Positions 27,124-35,481 of a stretch of DNA of 64,000 bases are shown here, piece by piece (positions within the stretch are counted from its first letter, which is position 1; the number at the start of each line of letters is the position of its first letter). The stretch is taken from the NCBI RefSeq assembly GCF_029835735.1, contig NZ_JAOEAL010000001.1, positions 744,001-808,000 of the forward strand, written 5' to 3'. The stretch comes from Shewanella sp. GD04112. Lineage in GTDB: Bacteria; Pseudomonadota; Gammaproteobacteria; Enterobacterales; Shewanellaceae. The position numbers and the translations under genes were made by a program. A model generated the notes under the pieces. That model was not told the origin of the DNA. It saw only the letters and a program-made list of their open reading frames with translations, and ran no database searches.

Positions 27124-28527
27124 ATGATGAAGAAGATGACAGGTAAGTCCTTTGCACTCAGTGCATTGGTTGCCGCGAGCTTCATGGCGGCGGGTGCGAT
27201 GGCGAGCGATAAGACCGAGCCTCGCAACGAAGTTTATAAAGATAAATTTAAAAATCAATATAATAGCTGGCATGACACTGCAAAGAGTGAAGAGCTTGTT
27301 GATGCATTAGCACAGGATCCTAATATGGTTATTCTGTGGGCTGGTTATGGTTTTGCTAAAGATTACAACGCGCCTCGCGGCCATATGTATGCCGTGACTG
27401 ATGTGCGTAATACGCTACGTACTGGCGCCCCTGCCAACGCGGAAGACGGCCCAATGCCAATGGCTTGTTGGAGCTGTAAGAGCCCTGACGTACCTCGCCT
27501 GATCGAAGAACAAGGTGAAGACGGTTACTTCAAAGGCAAGTGGGCTAAAGGTGGCCCGGAAGTGACCAATACTATTGGCTGTGGCGATTGCCATGAAAAA
27601 GGTTCGCCAAAACTGCGGATCTCTCGTCCTTATGTAGACCGCGCAATGGATGCTATCGGTACGCCATTTGATAAAGCCTCGAAGAAAGACAAGCAATCAA
27701 TGGTTTGCGGTCAATGTCACGTTGAATACTATTTCGAGAAGAAAGAAGACAGAAAGAACTTCGTAAAATTCCCTTGGGATATGGGCATCACTGTTGACCA
27801 GATGGAAGTTTATTACGATGGTATCGAGTTCTCAGATTGGACTCACGCGTTATCTAAGACGCCAATGTTAAAAGCACAGCACCCTGAGTATGAAACTTGG
27901 AAACTGGGTATTCATGGTAAAAATAATGTCAGTTGTGTTGACTGCCATATGCCTAAAGTGACTAGCCCTGAAGGTAAGAAGTTCACTGACCATAAAGTCG
28001 GTAACCCGTTCGATCGCTTCGACGAAACCTGTGCAACTTGCCATAGCCAAACGAAAGAATTCTTAGTTGGCGTTACTAATGAGCGCAAAGCTAAAGTTAA
28101 AGAAATGAAACTTAAAGCGGAAGAGCAATTAGTGAAAGCGCACTTCGAAGCCGCTAAAGCATGGGAATTAGGTGCTACCGAAGCTGAGATGAAGCCAATT
28201 TTAACTGATATTCGCCACGCTCAATGGCGCTGGGATTTAGCCATTGCTTCGCACGGTGTTGCAGCTCACGCGCCTGAAGAAGCACTACGAGTGTTGGGTA
28301 CGTCTGTTAATAAAGCCGCTGATGCTCGTGTTAAGTTAGCACAGTTGTTAGCGAAAAAAGGTTTAACAGATCCTGTTGCTATCCCAGATATCTCTACTAA
28401 AGCTAAAGCACAGGCTGCACTGGGTATGGACATGGACAAGATGAATGCAGAGAAAGAAGCATTCAAGAAAGACGTGTTACCTAAGTGGGATGAAGAAGCG
28501 AAAAAACGCGAAGCAACTTACAAGTAA
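27124..28527 (+). CDS. nrfA: Pentahaem cytochrome c552 nitrite reductase (ammonia-forming)
   Basis: 467 residues from the ATG at 27124, chosen for the GGAG upstream and because the protein then begins MMKKMTGKS, as I recall for Shewanella NrfA; the ATG at 27106 is less likely. Signal peptide ends at AMA. The catalytic haem has the unusual CWSCK motif (residues 115-119), followed by four CxxCH motifs: CGDCH, CGQCH, CVDCH and CATCH. It reduces nitrite to ammonium with six electrons in the periplasm. In Shewanella electrons come through CymA, not an NrfBCD set, which fits its solitary position. Likely controlled by NarQP and CRP/FNR sites at 27001-27044. Confidence 0.98.
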   Translation: MMKKMTGKSFALSALVAASFMAAGAMASDKTEPRNEVYKDKFKNQYNSWHDTAKSEELVDALAQDPNMVILWAGYGFAKDYNAPRGHMYAVTDVRNTLRTGAPANAEDGPMPMACWSCKSPDVPRLIEEQGEDGYFKGKWAKGGPEVTNTIGCGDCHEKGSPKLRISRPYVDRAMDAIGTPFDKASKKDKQSMVCGQCHVEYYFEKKEDRKNFVKFPWDMGITVDQMEVYYDGIEFSDWTHALSKTPMLKAQHPEYETWKLGIHGKNNVSCVDCHMPKVTSPEGKKFTDHKVGNPFDRFDETCATCHSQTKEFLVGVTNERKAKVKEMKLKAEEQLVKAHFEAAKAWELGATEAEMKPILTDIRHAQWRWDLAIASHGVAAHAPEEALRVLGTSVNKAADARVKLAQLLAKKGLTDPVAIPDISTKAKAQAALGMDMDKMNAEKEAFKKDVLPKWDEEAKKREATYK

Positions 28528-28560
28528 ACATCCTTGAATATGAGCTAACCCCTCATAGCA

Positions 28561-28593
28561 AAGCCCCCGCAATTTAGGTTGCGGGGGCTTTTT
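28561..28593 (+). terminator. Terminator of nrfA
   Basis: Strong GC-rich stem AAGCCCCCGCAA/TTGCGGGGGCTT followed by TTTTATTTT, about 35 bases past the nrfA stop. Confidence 0.95.
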
Positions 28594-28700
28594 ATTTTAA
28601 TGGCCGATTTGTTTGTGCTTATTCAAGCTAGATGCTTGTTTGTTTGGTATTAACAAGGCATGACGGCATCAAGTCACAGTGCTTTCTTTACAAAATGAAT

Positions 28701-30656
28701 TTAAGCCTCTGGCTTGCGGATAAAATCCCGCTCAAACTGCGCTGGCGTCATGGGTTTGCCATAGAGATAGCCTTGGCCTAAATCGCATTCTTCACTGCGG
28801 ATAAAACTGTCCTGATGGGTGTTTTCAACTCCCTCGGCAATCACCTTAAGTTTGAGCTTTTTACCTATGGCGATAATGGCCTTAGTTAACTCCCTGTCCT
28901 GCTCGCTGTTTTCGAGTTTGCTGATAAAGCAGCGGTCGATTTTTAAGGTATCGAAGGAATACTTTTGCAGATAGCTTAGGGAAGAGTAGCCAGTGCCAAA
29001 GTCATCGAGTGAGATGCGGATCCCCAGTTCCTGCAATTGCTGAATAGCGTTATGGGCTAAGTGCTCGTCCTGCAATAGCATTCCTTCGGTGATCTCGAGC
29101 TCCAGTGCCGTGGCAGGTAATTGGTGCAGGGTTAGTAGCTCGGCAATATGTTCGGCAAAGCGGGGATTACGCATTTGCACGGGGGAGATATTGATGGCGA
29201 TTTTAAAGTCCCGTTGCAGTATTCGGCACCAGTCGGCGGCTTGTTTAATGGCGCTGTGGAGCACAAAGTTACCTATCTCCATGATTTGCCCATTACGTTC
29301 GGCCAAGGCGATAAATCGGTCGGGGGGAACTTGTCCTAGCACGGGATTGTGCCAACGCAGCAGGGCTTCTGCACCAATCACTTTGTGGGTCTTGAGTTCG
29401 ATAAAGGGTTGGTAGTGCAGGCTTAATTCATTGTTTCTCAGTGCATCGACTAAGTGGGACTCGAGCTGATAACGCTGGCTCAGCGCTGTTTGGGTATCTT
29501 GATTAAAAAAGCTATAGGGTGTGCCTTCGGCCTTACTAATGGTCATGGCGGCACCTGCTTTTTGCAGCAAGGTCGCGGCATCGATACCGTCGCTTGGTGC
29601 CTGCGCTATGCCGATTGACGAGGGAATAGTGATCACAAAGTCGGCGATACCAAAGGGCGAATTACAGCAGTTGATGATCTGATTAAGCACTTTATTCGTT
29701 TCGCGCTGCGAGGGCTTATGGGCTTGCACTAGCACAAACTCCGCCCCTGCGATGCGGGCAATAAAGGTATGGCCGTCTGTGCAATGCTGCAAGCGCTGGC
29801 TCAAGATAGTGAGTATCTTATCGCCGATAAGATAACCGTAGCTGTCATTAATGGATTTGAAGTTACGCAGCCCTAAGTAAAATACTGAGATTTTTTCTTT
29901 ACGATTAATCTCTTCCAGCATATTCGCTAGGGTATTGATGAGATTGAGTCTGTTGGGTAACCCCGTCAGCGGATCGTAGCTCTTATGATACTCAAGCGAG
30001 CTTTCGGTCGTCGTACGGGTTTCAATTTCACGGATTAACTTGGCACTGAGTTCTGCCAGTTCATGGGTGCGTTGCTGCACTTTCTGTTCGAGTTGTTGGT
30101 TATGGAGCTGCAACTTAGCCTGTTGGAACAGAGTGATCAGATTGGTTTCGATAGCATTTTGAAATCGTGCCAATAAACTGCGGAACTGCTGGCTGTAGTT
30201 GCGCTCCTTACTGTCGAGCATACAAATGGTGCCGAAGGTGCTGTTATCGGGCCAATGCAAGGGCAGCCCACAATAGGCAATCATCCCCAGTTTTATGTCG
30301 GGATTTTTATCCCAATCGGTATCCTTCAAAGCGTTGGGGATGTGGAGCTCGCGGCATTCTTTCATCACGGTTTCGCAATACAGGCCATGGCCCAAATGCT
30401 CTTTATCGTGGGGCTTGTAGGGATTTCCCTGACTATGGCTTGAGGCAAATACTTCAATCTCGGTAGGGTGAACGCGCATGATAAGCGCAGCCGGCGTATC
30501 CACTATCTCGGAGAGTAGATCTAAGGTTTGTTGCCAATTCTCTAGCATCTCAGGCGGCACGGTAATCTTGCCTGTATCAATAGCGATATCCGCGAATAAA
30601 CGTTCTTTTTGAGATTGTTGGAGGGCAAACTTGTAGGGCATTTGAGGCTCATCCAA
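28701..30656 (-). CDS. GAF-GGDEF-EAL protein, probably a c-di-GMP phosphodiesterase
   Basis: 651 residues, cytoplasmic. N-terminal GAF-like sensor domain (about 20-180), a coiled-coil linker, a GGDEF domain (about 225-385) and an EAL domain (about 400-645). The diguanylate cyclase signature is degenerate (RIAGAEF in place of GGDEF), so cyclase activity is unlikely. The EAL domain is intact: EALLRW, the metal-binding DDFGTGYSSLSYL, and the catalytic Glu in IAEGVEN. From these motifs I infer that it degrades c-di-GMP in response to a small ligand or redox signal at the GAF domain. Single gene, divergent from the PAP2 phosphatase. Confidence 0.9.
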   Translation of the reverse strand: MDEPQMPYKFALQQSQKERLFADIAIDTGKITVPPEMLENWQQTLDLLSEIVDTPAALIMRVHPTEIEVFASSHSQGNPYKPHDKEHLGHGLYCETVMKECRELHIPNALKDTDWDKNPDIKLGMIAYCGLPLHWPDNSTFGTICMLDSKERNYSQQFRSLLARFQNAIETNLITLFQQAKLQLHNQQLEQKVQQRTHELAELSAKLIREIETRTTTESSLEYHKSYDPLTGLPNRLNLINTLANMLEEINRKEKISVFYLGLRNFKSINDSYGYLIGDKILTILSQRLQHCTDGHTFIARIAGAEFVLVQAHKPSQRETNKVLNQIINCCNSPFGIADFVITIPSSIGIAQAPSDGIDAATLLQKAGAAMTISKAEGTPYSFFNQDTQTALSQRYQLESHLVDALRNNELSLHYQPFIELKTHKVIGAEALLRWHNPVLGQVPPDRFIALAERNGQIMEIGNFVLHSAIKQAADWCRILQRDFKIAINISPVQMRNPRFAEHIAELLTLHQLPATALELEITEGMLLQDEHLAHNAIQQLQELGIRISLDDFGTGYSSLSYLQKYSFDTLKIDRCFISKLENSEQDRELTKAIIAIGKKLKLKVIAEGVENTHQDSFIRSEECDLGQGYLYGKPMTPAQFERDFIRKPEA

Positions 30657-30834
30657 AAAGCACTTTGTTATTTATACACTATAGCCTTTTTCTTCGTTTT
30701 CGAGTTTTCCAGCACGATTAAGTTCGCCTTATTTTGTAAAAACTATGTTAATTTCCGTGTTTTGGTTTCCTTAAGCTTTTGATAAGAATTCGCCCGTAGT
30801 CTGGTGCTGGGTATTTTGGCGAGTGGATAACTAA

Positions 30835-31617
30835 GTGCATTACATTATGAAAAGTAATGTTAGGACGACATTTTTCAGTTTTGCAAAGGGACATTTGCTC
30901 ACACCTTGGCTTGTGTTTGCGGTGATTATTTTTTGGCTCGAACTGACCCATGCCGATATGCGGTTCGCCAGCTTGTTATTTCACTGGCAGGGTGGGGTCG
31001 ATTCTTGGCCTTTGCGTGGCCATTGGTTGACAGAGGGGCTGCTGCATGTCACTGGGCGAAATCTGGTGATTCTGCTTGCCGTAGTCGTCGTTAGTTGCAT
31101 TGGCTTAAGCTTTCGCGTCGACAAGTTGCGACCTTATCGTAAAGGTTTTATCTATTTGTTTTGCAGTGTGCTAGCGAGTGTGGTCTTAGTGCGCCTTGGT
31201 AAGAGTCTTACCCATATGACTTGTCCCTGGGATGTGCTTGAGTTTGGTGGTCGCATGATGCACTCATCCCTATTTGCTCGTTTGCCAGAGGGCGCCGAGT
31301 TTGGTCAGTGTTTCCCCGGTGGACATTCGAGTGGCGGTTTTGCTTGGGTCGCAAGCTATTATGTGTTGAAGGAATACCGCCCACAGTATGCTAAGGCCGG
31401 CTTAATCTTCGGCATTGTTTTAGGTGCGGTGTTTGGTTTTGCGCAGGAGCTGCGTGGTGCCCACTTCTTAAGCCATGATTTATGGAGTTTGGCCATCGCT
31501 TGGACATCCGCTAGCTTGCTCTATTATGGCTTCTTCCTGCGAGTGCCTAAGGTTAACAAGATTAAAGTCGCCAACAAAATCAGTATTATTAGTACCAAAG
31601 AAGCTATCTCTAAGTGA
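30835..31617 (+). CDS. PAP2-family membrane phosphatase
   Basis: 260 residues with about six membrane helices. The three PAP2 motifs are recognisable: KSLTHMTCPWD (motif 1, with an atypical Cys before Pro), PGGHSSGGF (motif 2, with Gly in place of the usual Ser) and RGAHFLSHDLW (motif 3, with the catalytic His and Asp). The family removes phosphate from lipid A, phosphatidylglycerol phosphate or undecaprenyl pyrophosphate at the outer face of the inner membrane; the exact substrate cannot be told here. A second Met four codons in (30847) is an alternative start. It converges on the DUF2799 gene. Confidence 0.88.
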   Translation: MHYIMKSNVRTTFFSFAKGHLLTPWLVFAVIIFWLELTHADMRFASLLFHWQGGVDSWPLRGHWLTEGLLHVTGRNLVILLAVVVVSCIGLSFRVDKLRPYRKGFIYLFCSVLASVVLVRLGKSLTHMTCPWDVLEFGGRMMHSSLFARLPEGAEFGQCFPGGHSSGGFAWVASYYVLKEYRPQYAKAGLIFGIVLGAVFGFAQELRGAHFLSHDLWSLAIAWTSASLLYYGFFLRVPKVNKIKVANKISIISTKEAISK

Positions 31618-31651
31618 TGGCTTATCCTCCAAGTAACTCTGAGACGAACGC

Positions 31652-32236
31652 TTAGAAGCGAAACTCAAAGCGAATATCACCTCGGCGAAGGCGTAGTCTT
31701 TCGTCGAGGAGATGGTTTTTCTCGTTCAATAGGGTGTTCTTTTGCTTTAGCAGTTCGGCTTTATCGGTGAGGTTGTTTAGCTTGTTGTTGATGCTACTGA
31801 TCTCGCTATCGATGGCATTTAAGCGGTCGGCAATTTCGGCTAGACGTTTATTCACCAGATACTGCTCGTGTCCTTGGTTATAACGCTCAACAAACTGATT
31901 GTTGCTACAAACGCCATAGTAATTATCTCCAGCTAGACCCACGCGATAGCCATTTTCGGGCAGACAATAGCTGATAAGTCCCTGCTGATATCCCTGTTGC
32001 CACTGGGCTGCATCCACTCTGAGATTAAACTCACGACAATCCTGCTGATACTGATTGAGTTGGCTCGCGTTAGCGCCCCGATTACCGTCGGCTAAACCCG
32101 TGGCGTACCAGTCATTATCTCGACATTCCTCGAGTGAGAGGCTAGTGCATTGGGTGAGGGAGAGGGCGGTAAGAGCCAAAGCAAAATTAAGGTAGCGCAT
32201 TCTAAGATCTGACAAGTCACAAAATGGCATCAGCAT
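31652..32236 (-). CDS. DUF2799 lipoprotein
   Basis: 194 residues at most; the Met at codon 13 (32200) is the more likely start, since it gives a compact lipoprotein signal ending in LTQC. The mature part begins with CRDNDWYATGLADGNRG, a hallmark of DUF2799, and has repeated tyrosine- and glycine-containing units. The last 60 residues form a coiled coil rich in Asn, Leu, Lys and Glu with the motif NKLNNLTDKAELLKQKNTL. Outer-membrane lipoprotein of unknown function. Converges on the PAP2 gene with only 34 bases between them. Confidence 0.8.
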   Translation of the reverse strand: MLMPFCDLSDLRMRYLNFALALTALSLTQCTSLSLEECRDNDWYATGLADGNRGANASQLNQYQQDCREFNLRVDAAQWQQGYQQGLISYCLPENGYRVGLAGDNYYGVCSNNQFVERYNQGHEQYLVNKRLAEIADRLNAIDSEISSINNKLNNLTDKAELLKQKNTLLNEKNHLLDERLRLRRGDIRFEFRF

Positions 32237-32407
32237 AAAGCCTAGGGAAGGGGAGAGCTAGCGCTATATTTCGCCACGAATACGGTTAGCTGGCGCAGAA
32301 TTCAGGGGGACTTTTCCTATCTGAGTCACAACTCGAGCGATGCCATAATGCTAAGGCATTGAGTTAATGTTAGTTTTACTTTTCAGTATCTTGTGTTGGA
32401 AATCCTT

Positions 32408-32743
32408 ATGTTGGCTCCACTGCCGCCATCAGATAGTTCGCCCTTGGGGTCAAAACGGTCTGCGCCGCACATGGCGACGACTTCTACGTCTTCTAAAGAG
32501 GTGCAAGCAGAACTTAAAAAAGGCACTGAACCTCAAGAATCGAGTGATAACAATACTCCTTCAGAGGTCGGTGCCCTGCAATCTTTCGCCCATGGCGCAC
32601 TTGGTTTGGCAGAACCTAAGACCCATGAACCTCTTTGTGATCGCGAAACTCCACCTCAAGAGGGCAACCAAGGCTACTACAAAGCCGGGCAATTGCTGAA
32701 AGTCGCCGCAACCGTGGGCAGTGTGATAGCACTCTTTGTATAA
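32408..32743 (+). CDS. Small protein with a C-terminal hydrophobic segment, unknown function
   Basis: 111 residues from the ATG at 32408, preceded by GGAAA. The first 75 residues are polar and low in complexity, rich in Ser, Thr, Pro and Glu. A conserved-looking segment FAHGALGLAEPK follows, and the last 20 residues (LLKVAATVGSVIALFV) form a membrane helix at the very C-terminus, as in tail-anchored proteins. I do not recognise the family; it looks like a Shewanella-specific protein. Another frame overlaps it but has no such organisation. Confidence 0.5.
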   Translation: MLAPLPPSDSSPLGSKRSAPHMATTSTSSKEVQAELKKGTEPQESSDNNTPSEVGALQSFAHGALGLAEPKTHEPLCDRETPPQEGNQGYYKAGQLLKVAATVGSVIALFV

Positions 32744-33013
32744 ATCACAATGGATTTCAGTGTCTTGTTGCTTGAGTCAATCGATGCGATCGTTAAGCCA
32801 AGGTACAGGCAATAGAGGGTAATTTTCAGCAGCTTTACTGACTTTAATTCCACTACGTTTTGCTATTGTGTTCCTGCGCGAGGTGCTTTAGTTTTTACTG
32901 AAGTCAGGTATCTTTAACTGAATCTTTTTATCTATCCTCTTTATAAGGCTGCTTTTATATGAAGATTTGCCCGGCACATTCCATCTTACGCCTAAGTAAG
33001 GTATAAGGTCGGT

Positions 33014-33871
33014 ATGAAAACTCCTAAACGAATCCAACCTCTGGTTGATGAAGGGCTGGTTGACGAAGTCATTAGCCAACTGATGAGCGGTAAAGAGGCT
33101 ACAGTGTACGTGGTACGCTGTGGTGAGGATATTCGCTGCGCCAAGGTATATAAGGAAGCGGAGAAACGCAGTTTTAAGCAGGCGGTGGTTTACCAAGAGG
33201 GGCGCAAAGTCCGTAATAGCCGCCGCGCTAGGGCGATGGAAAAAGGCTCCAAATTTGGCCGCGAACAGATGGAAGAGGCTTGGCAGAGCGCCGAGGTCGA
33301 TGCGTTGTTTCGTTTAGCCGATGCGGGGGTCAGAGTGCCTACGCCCTTCGGCTGTTTCGATGGCGTATTGTTGATGGAACTCGTCACCGACAGCGAAGGC
33401 CATGTCGCGCCCCGTTTGAATGATGTGAGCTTTAGTGCCGAGCAAGCCATCCACGACCATGGGTTAGTGATGACCTATGTTAAACGTATGCTTTGCGCTG
33501 GTTTAGTCCATGGCGACTTATCCGAATTTAACGTCCTAGTGGATGCTAATGGCCCGGTGATTATCGATTTACCTCAGGCCGTCGATGCCGCAGCCAACAA
33601 CCATGCGAAATGGATGCTGGAGCGTGATGTTAATAACATGACGCAATATTACGGCCAGTACGCTCCCGATCTACTCAAGACTCAATATGCTAAAGAAATG
33701 TGGGCGCTGTTTGAGGCGGGACAATTAAAAGCGGATACGCCGCTCACGGGTAAATTTACCGAAGTATTAGTCGATGCCGATGTCAATTCTGTATTGGATG
33801 AAATCCAAGCCGCCTATGATGAGGCGCAGGAGCGTAAGCTGCGACTTCAAGAGGCTAACGAAAACTATTAG
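33014..33871 (+). CDS. RIO-type serine protein kinase
   Basis: 285 residues, cytoplasmic. RIO kinase features in order: ATP loop SGKEATVYVV near residue 26, the catalytic HGDLSEFNVLV near residue 167, and the metal-binding IIDLPQAVD near residue 188. This belongs to the bacterial PA4780-type RIO1-like group, found widely in Shewanella and Pseudomonas; targets are unknown. The ATG sits downstream of AAGGTATAAGG. Single gene with a strong terminator just after its stop. Confidence 0.9.
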   Translation: MKTPKRIQPLVDEGLVDEVISQLMSGKEATVYVVRCGEDIRCAKVYKEAEKRSFKQAVVYQEGRKVRNSRRARAMEKGSKFGREQMEEAWQSAEVDALFRLADAGVRVPTPFGCFDGVLLMELVTDSEGHVAPRLNDVSFSAEQAIHDHGLVMTYVKRMLCAGLVHGDLSEFNVLVDANGPVIIDLPQAVDAAANNHAKWMLERDVNNMTQYYGQYAPDLLKTQYAKEMWALFEAGQLKADTPLTGKFTEVLVDADVNSVLDEIQAAYDEAQERKLRLQEANENY

Positions 33872-33884
33872 CTGACATCCCAAT

Positions 33885-33912
33885 AAAAAAGACGCCAGAT
33901 AGGCGTCTTTTT
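33885..33912 (+). terminator. Terminator of the RIO kinase gene
   Basis: Stem AAAAAAGACGCC/GGCGTCTTTTTT with a short AGATA-type loop, 14 bases past the stop. Confidence 0.9.
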
Positions 33913-34012
33913 TATTGGAGAATATTATTAACCTGTTGATTTTGAATATCTCACATTGCCGTCCTTGGCATGGGCAAATACCCCTTCCTTTCCATTGACC
34001 ACTTAATAAAAG

Positions 34013-34105
34013 GACAAGACCAAAGGGAGAAAATATGTTGGATTGGTCGGAGAGTACAATCGACATATTTAATCTTTGGGGGAGATAACTCCCTCGAGCC
34101 TTGCC
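34013..34105 (+). ncRNA. Hairpin-closed repeat unit A1 (candidate structured RNA)
   Basis: Non-coding unit of about 93 bases beginning AAAGGACAAGAC and ending GCCTTGCCGAAACCTT. These ends pair, giving a closing stem with one mismatch. Inside are CCAAAG/CTTTGG, a long arm AAATATGT/ACATATTT topped by GATTG/CAATC, and a hairpin GGGAG-ATAA-CTCCC. The same architecture recurs in unit A2. Strand is not settled; plus is given because both A hairpins read naturally in that direction. Confidence 0.5.
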
Positions 34106-34192
34106 GAAACCTTAGGTGTTGCAAGCAACACAGCCATCCGTGGCGCGCTATCCTAGCCTAGCGCTGGATCGTCATTGATCCGTGAATAAAAG

Positions 34193-34286
34193 GACAAGAC
34201 CCAAGAGGGTAATATGTTCGTGACTTGGGGGAGCACAATTCACATATTTGATCTTTGGGGGAGATAACTCCCTCTAAAGCCTTGTC
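34193..34286 (+). ncRNA. Hairpin-closed repeat unit A2 (candidate structured RNA)
   Basis: Second copy of unit A, about 94 bases, starting 180 bases after the first. The closing stem GACAAG/CTTGTC is perfect here. The arm AATATGT/ACATATT is kept although its distal bases differ from A1 (GTGA/TCAC replaces GATTG/CAATC), so pairing is conserved while sequence changes. The GGGAG-ATAA-CTCCC hairpin is identical. Between A1 and A2 lie three further perfect hairpins at 34116-34131, 34145-34164 and 34166-34181. Confidence 0.5.
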
Positions 34287-34332
34287 AAAACCTTTCCTTT
34301 GTTGCTATTGCATACATTTTGAGCATTAAGTT

Positions 34333-34432
34333 GACAGAGCCGGATAGTAAACAGCACAGTTATTATTGTTATTTGTACGATTTATATCTTAGGTCGTTGG
34401 GGAGCGATAATAGATACCCATCCGACCCTGTC
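34333..34432. ncRNA. Hairpin-closed repeat unit B1 (candidate structured RNA)
   Basis: Unit of 100 bases bounded by GACAGAGCCGGA and TCCGACCCTGTC, which pair with one mismatch and a G-U. Shares GTTATTATTGTT and the general order of elements with unit B2. No open frame of note. Confidence 0.45.
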
Positions 34433-34468
34433 TAAACTGTTATTTATATCTAATTCAATTAATTGGAT

Positions 34469-34570
34469 GACAAGGCCGGACGTAAAAGGGCGCTGTTATT
34501 ATTGTTTTTAGCACAACTTTCATATCGCGTTAGACCTACAGGGCAATATGCAATGGGGTCCGGCCTTGTC
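34469..34570. ncRNA. Hairpin-closed repeat unit B2 (candidate structured RNA)
   Basis: Unit of 102 bases bounded by a perfect 13-bp inverted repeat, GACAAGGCCGGAC and GTCCGGCCTTGTC. Relative to B1 several stem positions differ on both sides, as expected when pairing is under selection. It ends 25 bases from the stop of the minus-strand HTH gene. Confidence 0.5.
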
Positions 34571-34594
34571 GATAAGGGCACTGGCGAGGTCACC

Positions 34595-34828
34595 TCAACC
34601 TATAGTGCGTAATTCACTGTTTAGCTGTTTAATGCGTTTCTGCAATTGCGCTATTTCAGTCATTAACGCGCATTCCCTTTGCTGCGGCTGTTGCTCGCTT
34701 TCCCTTACCCATTGGTAAACCGCTTTAGCCGAAATACCGTACTGTCGTGCGACATCAGAGAGTAATCTGCCTTTAACTTTCACTTCAAAAATAACATTAG
34801 GTTTAAGACTATGATTGGCGATTCCCAT
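34595..34828 (-). CDS. Solitary transposase OrfA-type helix-turn-helix protein
   Basis: 77 residues. A helix-turn-helix (LLSDVARQYGISAKAVYQWV, about residues 22-41) is followed by a short coiled coil (LMTEIAQLQKRIKQLNSEL), the layout of IS3-family OrfA proteins. It is shorter at the N-terminus than usual OrfA and no OrfB (DDE integrase) frame lies downstream. A fair ribosome binding site (AAGAGGGAT) precedes the ATG. It could be an IS remnant or a co-opted DNA-binding protein. Downstream on its strand lie the B and A hairpin units; upstream is a tiny gene with a strong ribosome binding site. Confidence 0.55.
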   Translation of the reverse strand: MGIANHSLKPNVIFEVKVKGRLLSDVARQYGISAKAVYQWVRESEQQPQQRECALMTEIAQLQKRIKQLNSELRTIG

Positions 34829-34891
34829 GGGCTATCCCTCTTACTCTATGATCTGTCTACTTGCTGGTTCTTTCGGTGTTTTCCTTGCTGA

Positions 34892-34990
34892 TTAGTGACG
34901 CTGCTCTATATCCCACTGGCTATGTCCTAGGTGGCGCAGGGACAACCATTCGTGGCGACAATGACTAATAAGTTTCATCAGATGTTTCAT
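34892..34990 (-). CDS. Candidate 32-residue small protein with a strong ribosome binding site
   Basis: Short frame starting at the ATG whose first base is 34990, with AGGAGG (34996-35001 on the complement) exactly five bases before it, a near-ideal Shine-Dalgarno. The product is basic and His-rich, with MKHLMKLISHCRHEW at the start and IEQRH at the end, and no membrane segment. The stop is 63 bases before the HTH gene on the same strand, so the two could be co-transcribed. I do not recognise the protein. The ribosome binding site is the main evidence that it is real. Confidence 0.4.
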   Translation of the reverse strand: MKHLMKLISHCRHEWLSLRHLGHSQWDIEQRH

Positions 34991-35481
34991 CTCTTCCTCC
35001 TCAATCCGCTTTGGGATTGTGCTTCGATTACCATGCCTCACAACGGGCACTTAGATTAACGTCCATCGATGTCAAACAGCTTACTTAAGGTGTTGAGTGA
35101 GTCGCTTGAGCGCCTCTGCTCTTCTACCTATTTATTAGTATGTAAGATCCGTGCCAATTTTTTAAAATTTGTATTTATATTTAAAATCAAAATCTTAGTA
35201 AAATGTTTCAAACGGTGGCTTTTTTGAGTTATGTCAGAAACGGTGCAGCTTGCACTATTTCAGTGCTTTTACTCTAAATGTTGTGCAGATGATCTTGAGA
35301 TGTTTCCATTTAGTGTTGTTTTCGATTAAATCAGTCATAAACTGAGCGATAAAGCGATTAAAGATTGTCTCAACAGAGAATATTTATATACTGCGGTTTT
35401 TATGGTGTCTTTTGGCGACTTGCCACGTCCTTTGCCTTTTGGCGGGTAAAAACCATCATCAATCATGTTATGAGGTCATAA
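34991..35481. other. Intergenic region before the OmpA-type lipoprotein gene
   Basis: About 490 bases without a further supported gene. The stretch 35150-35220 is very AT-rich and probably contributes to the promoter of the downstream lipoprotein gene. I see no clear hairpin terminator or tRNA. Confidence 0.4.

Noticed and set aside
32367..32699. Alternative frame overlapping the small protein at 32408
   Set aside because: It lacks the ordered polar region plus C-terminal membrane helix and has a poor start.
34013..34570. CRISPR array
   Set aside because: The units are about 95-100 bases, differ in sequence and pair internally; there are no short identical repeats with spacers and no cas genes.
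34013..34570. Integron attC array
   Set aside because: The ends lack the GTTRRRY/RYYYAAC core sites and there are no cassette genes between the units.
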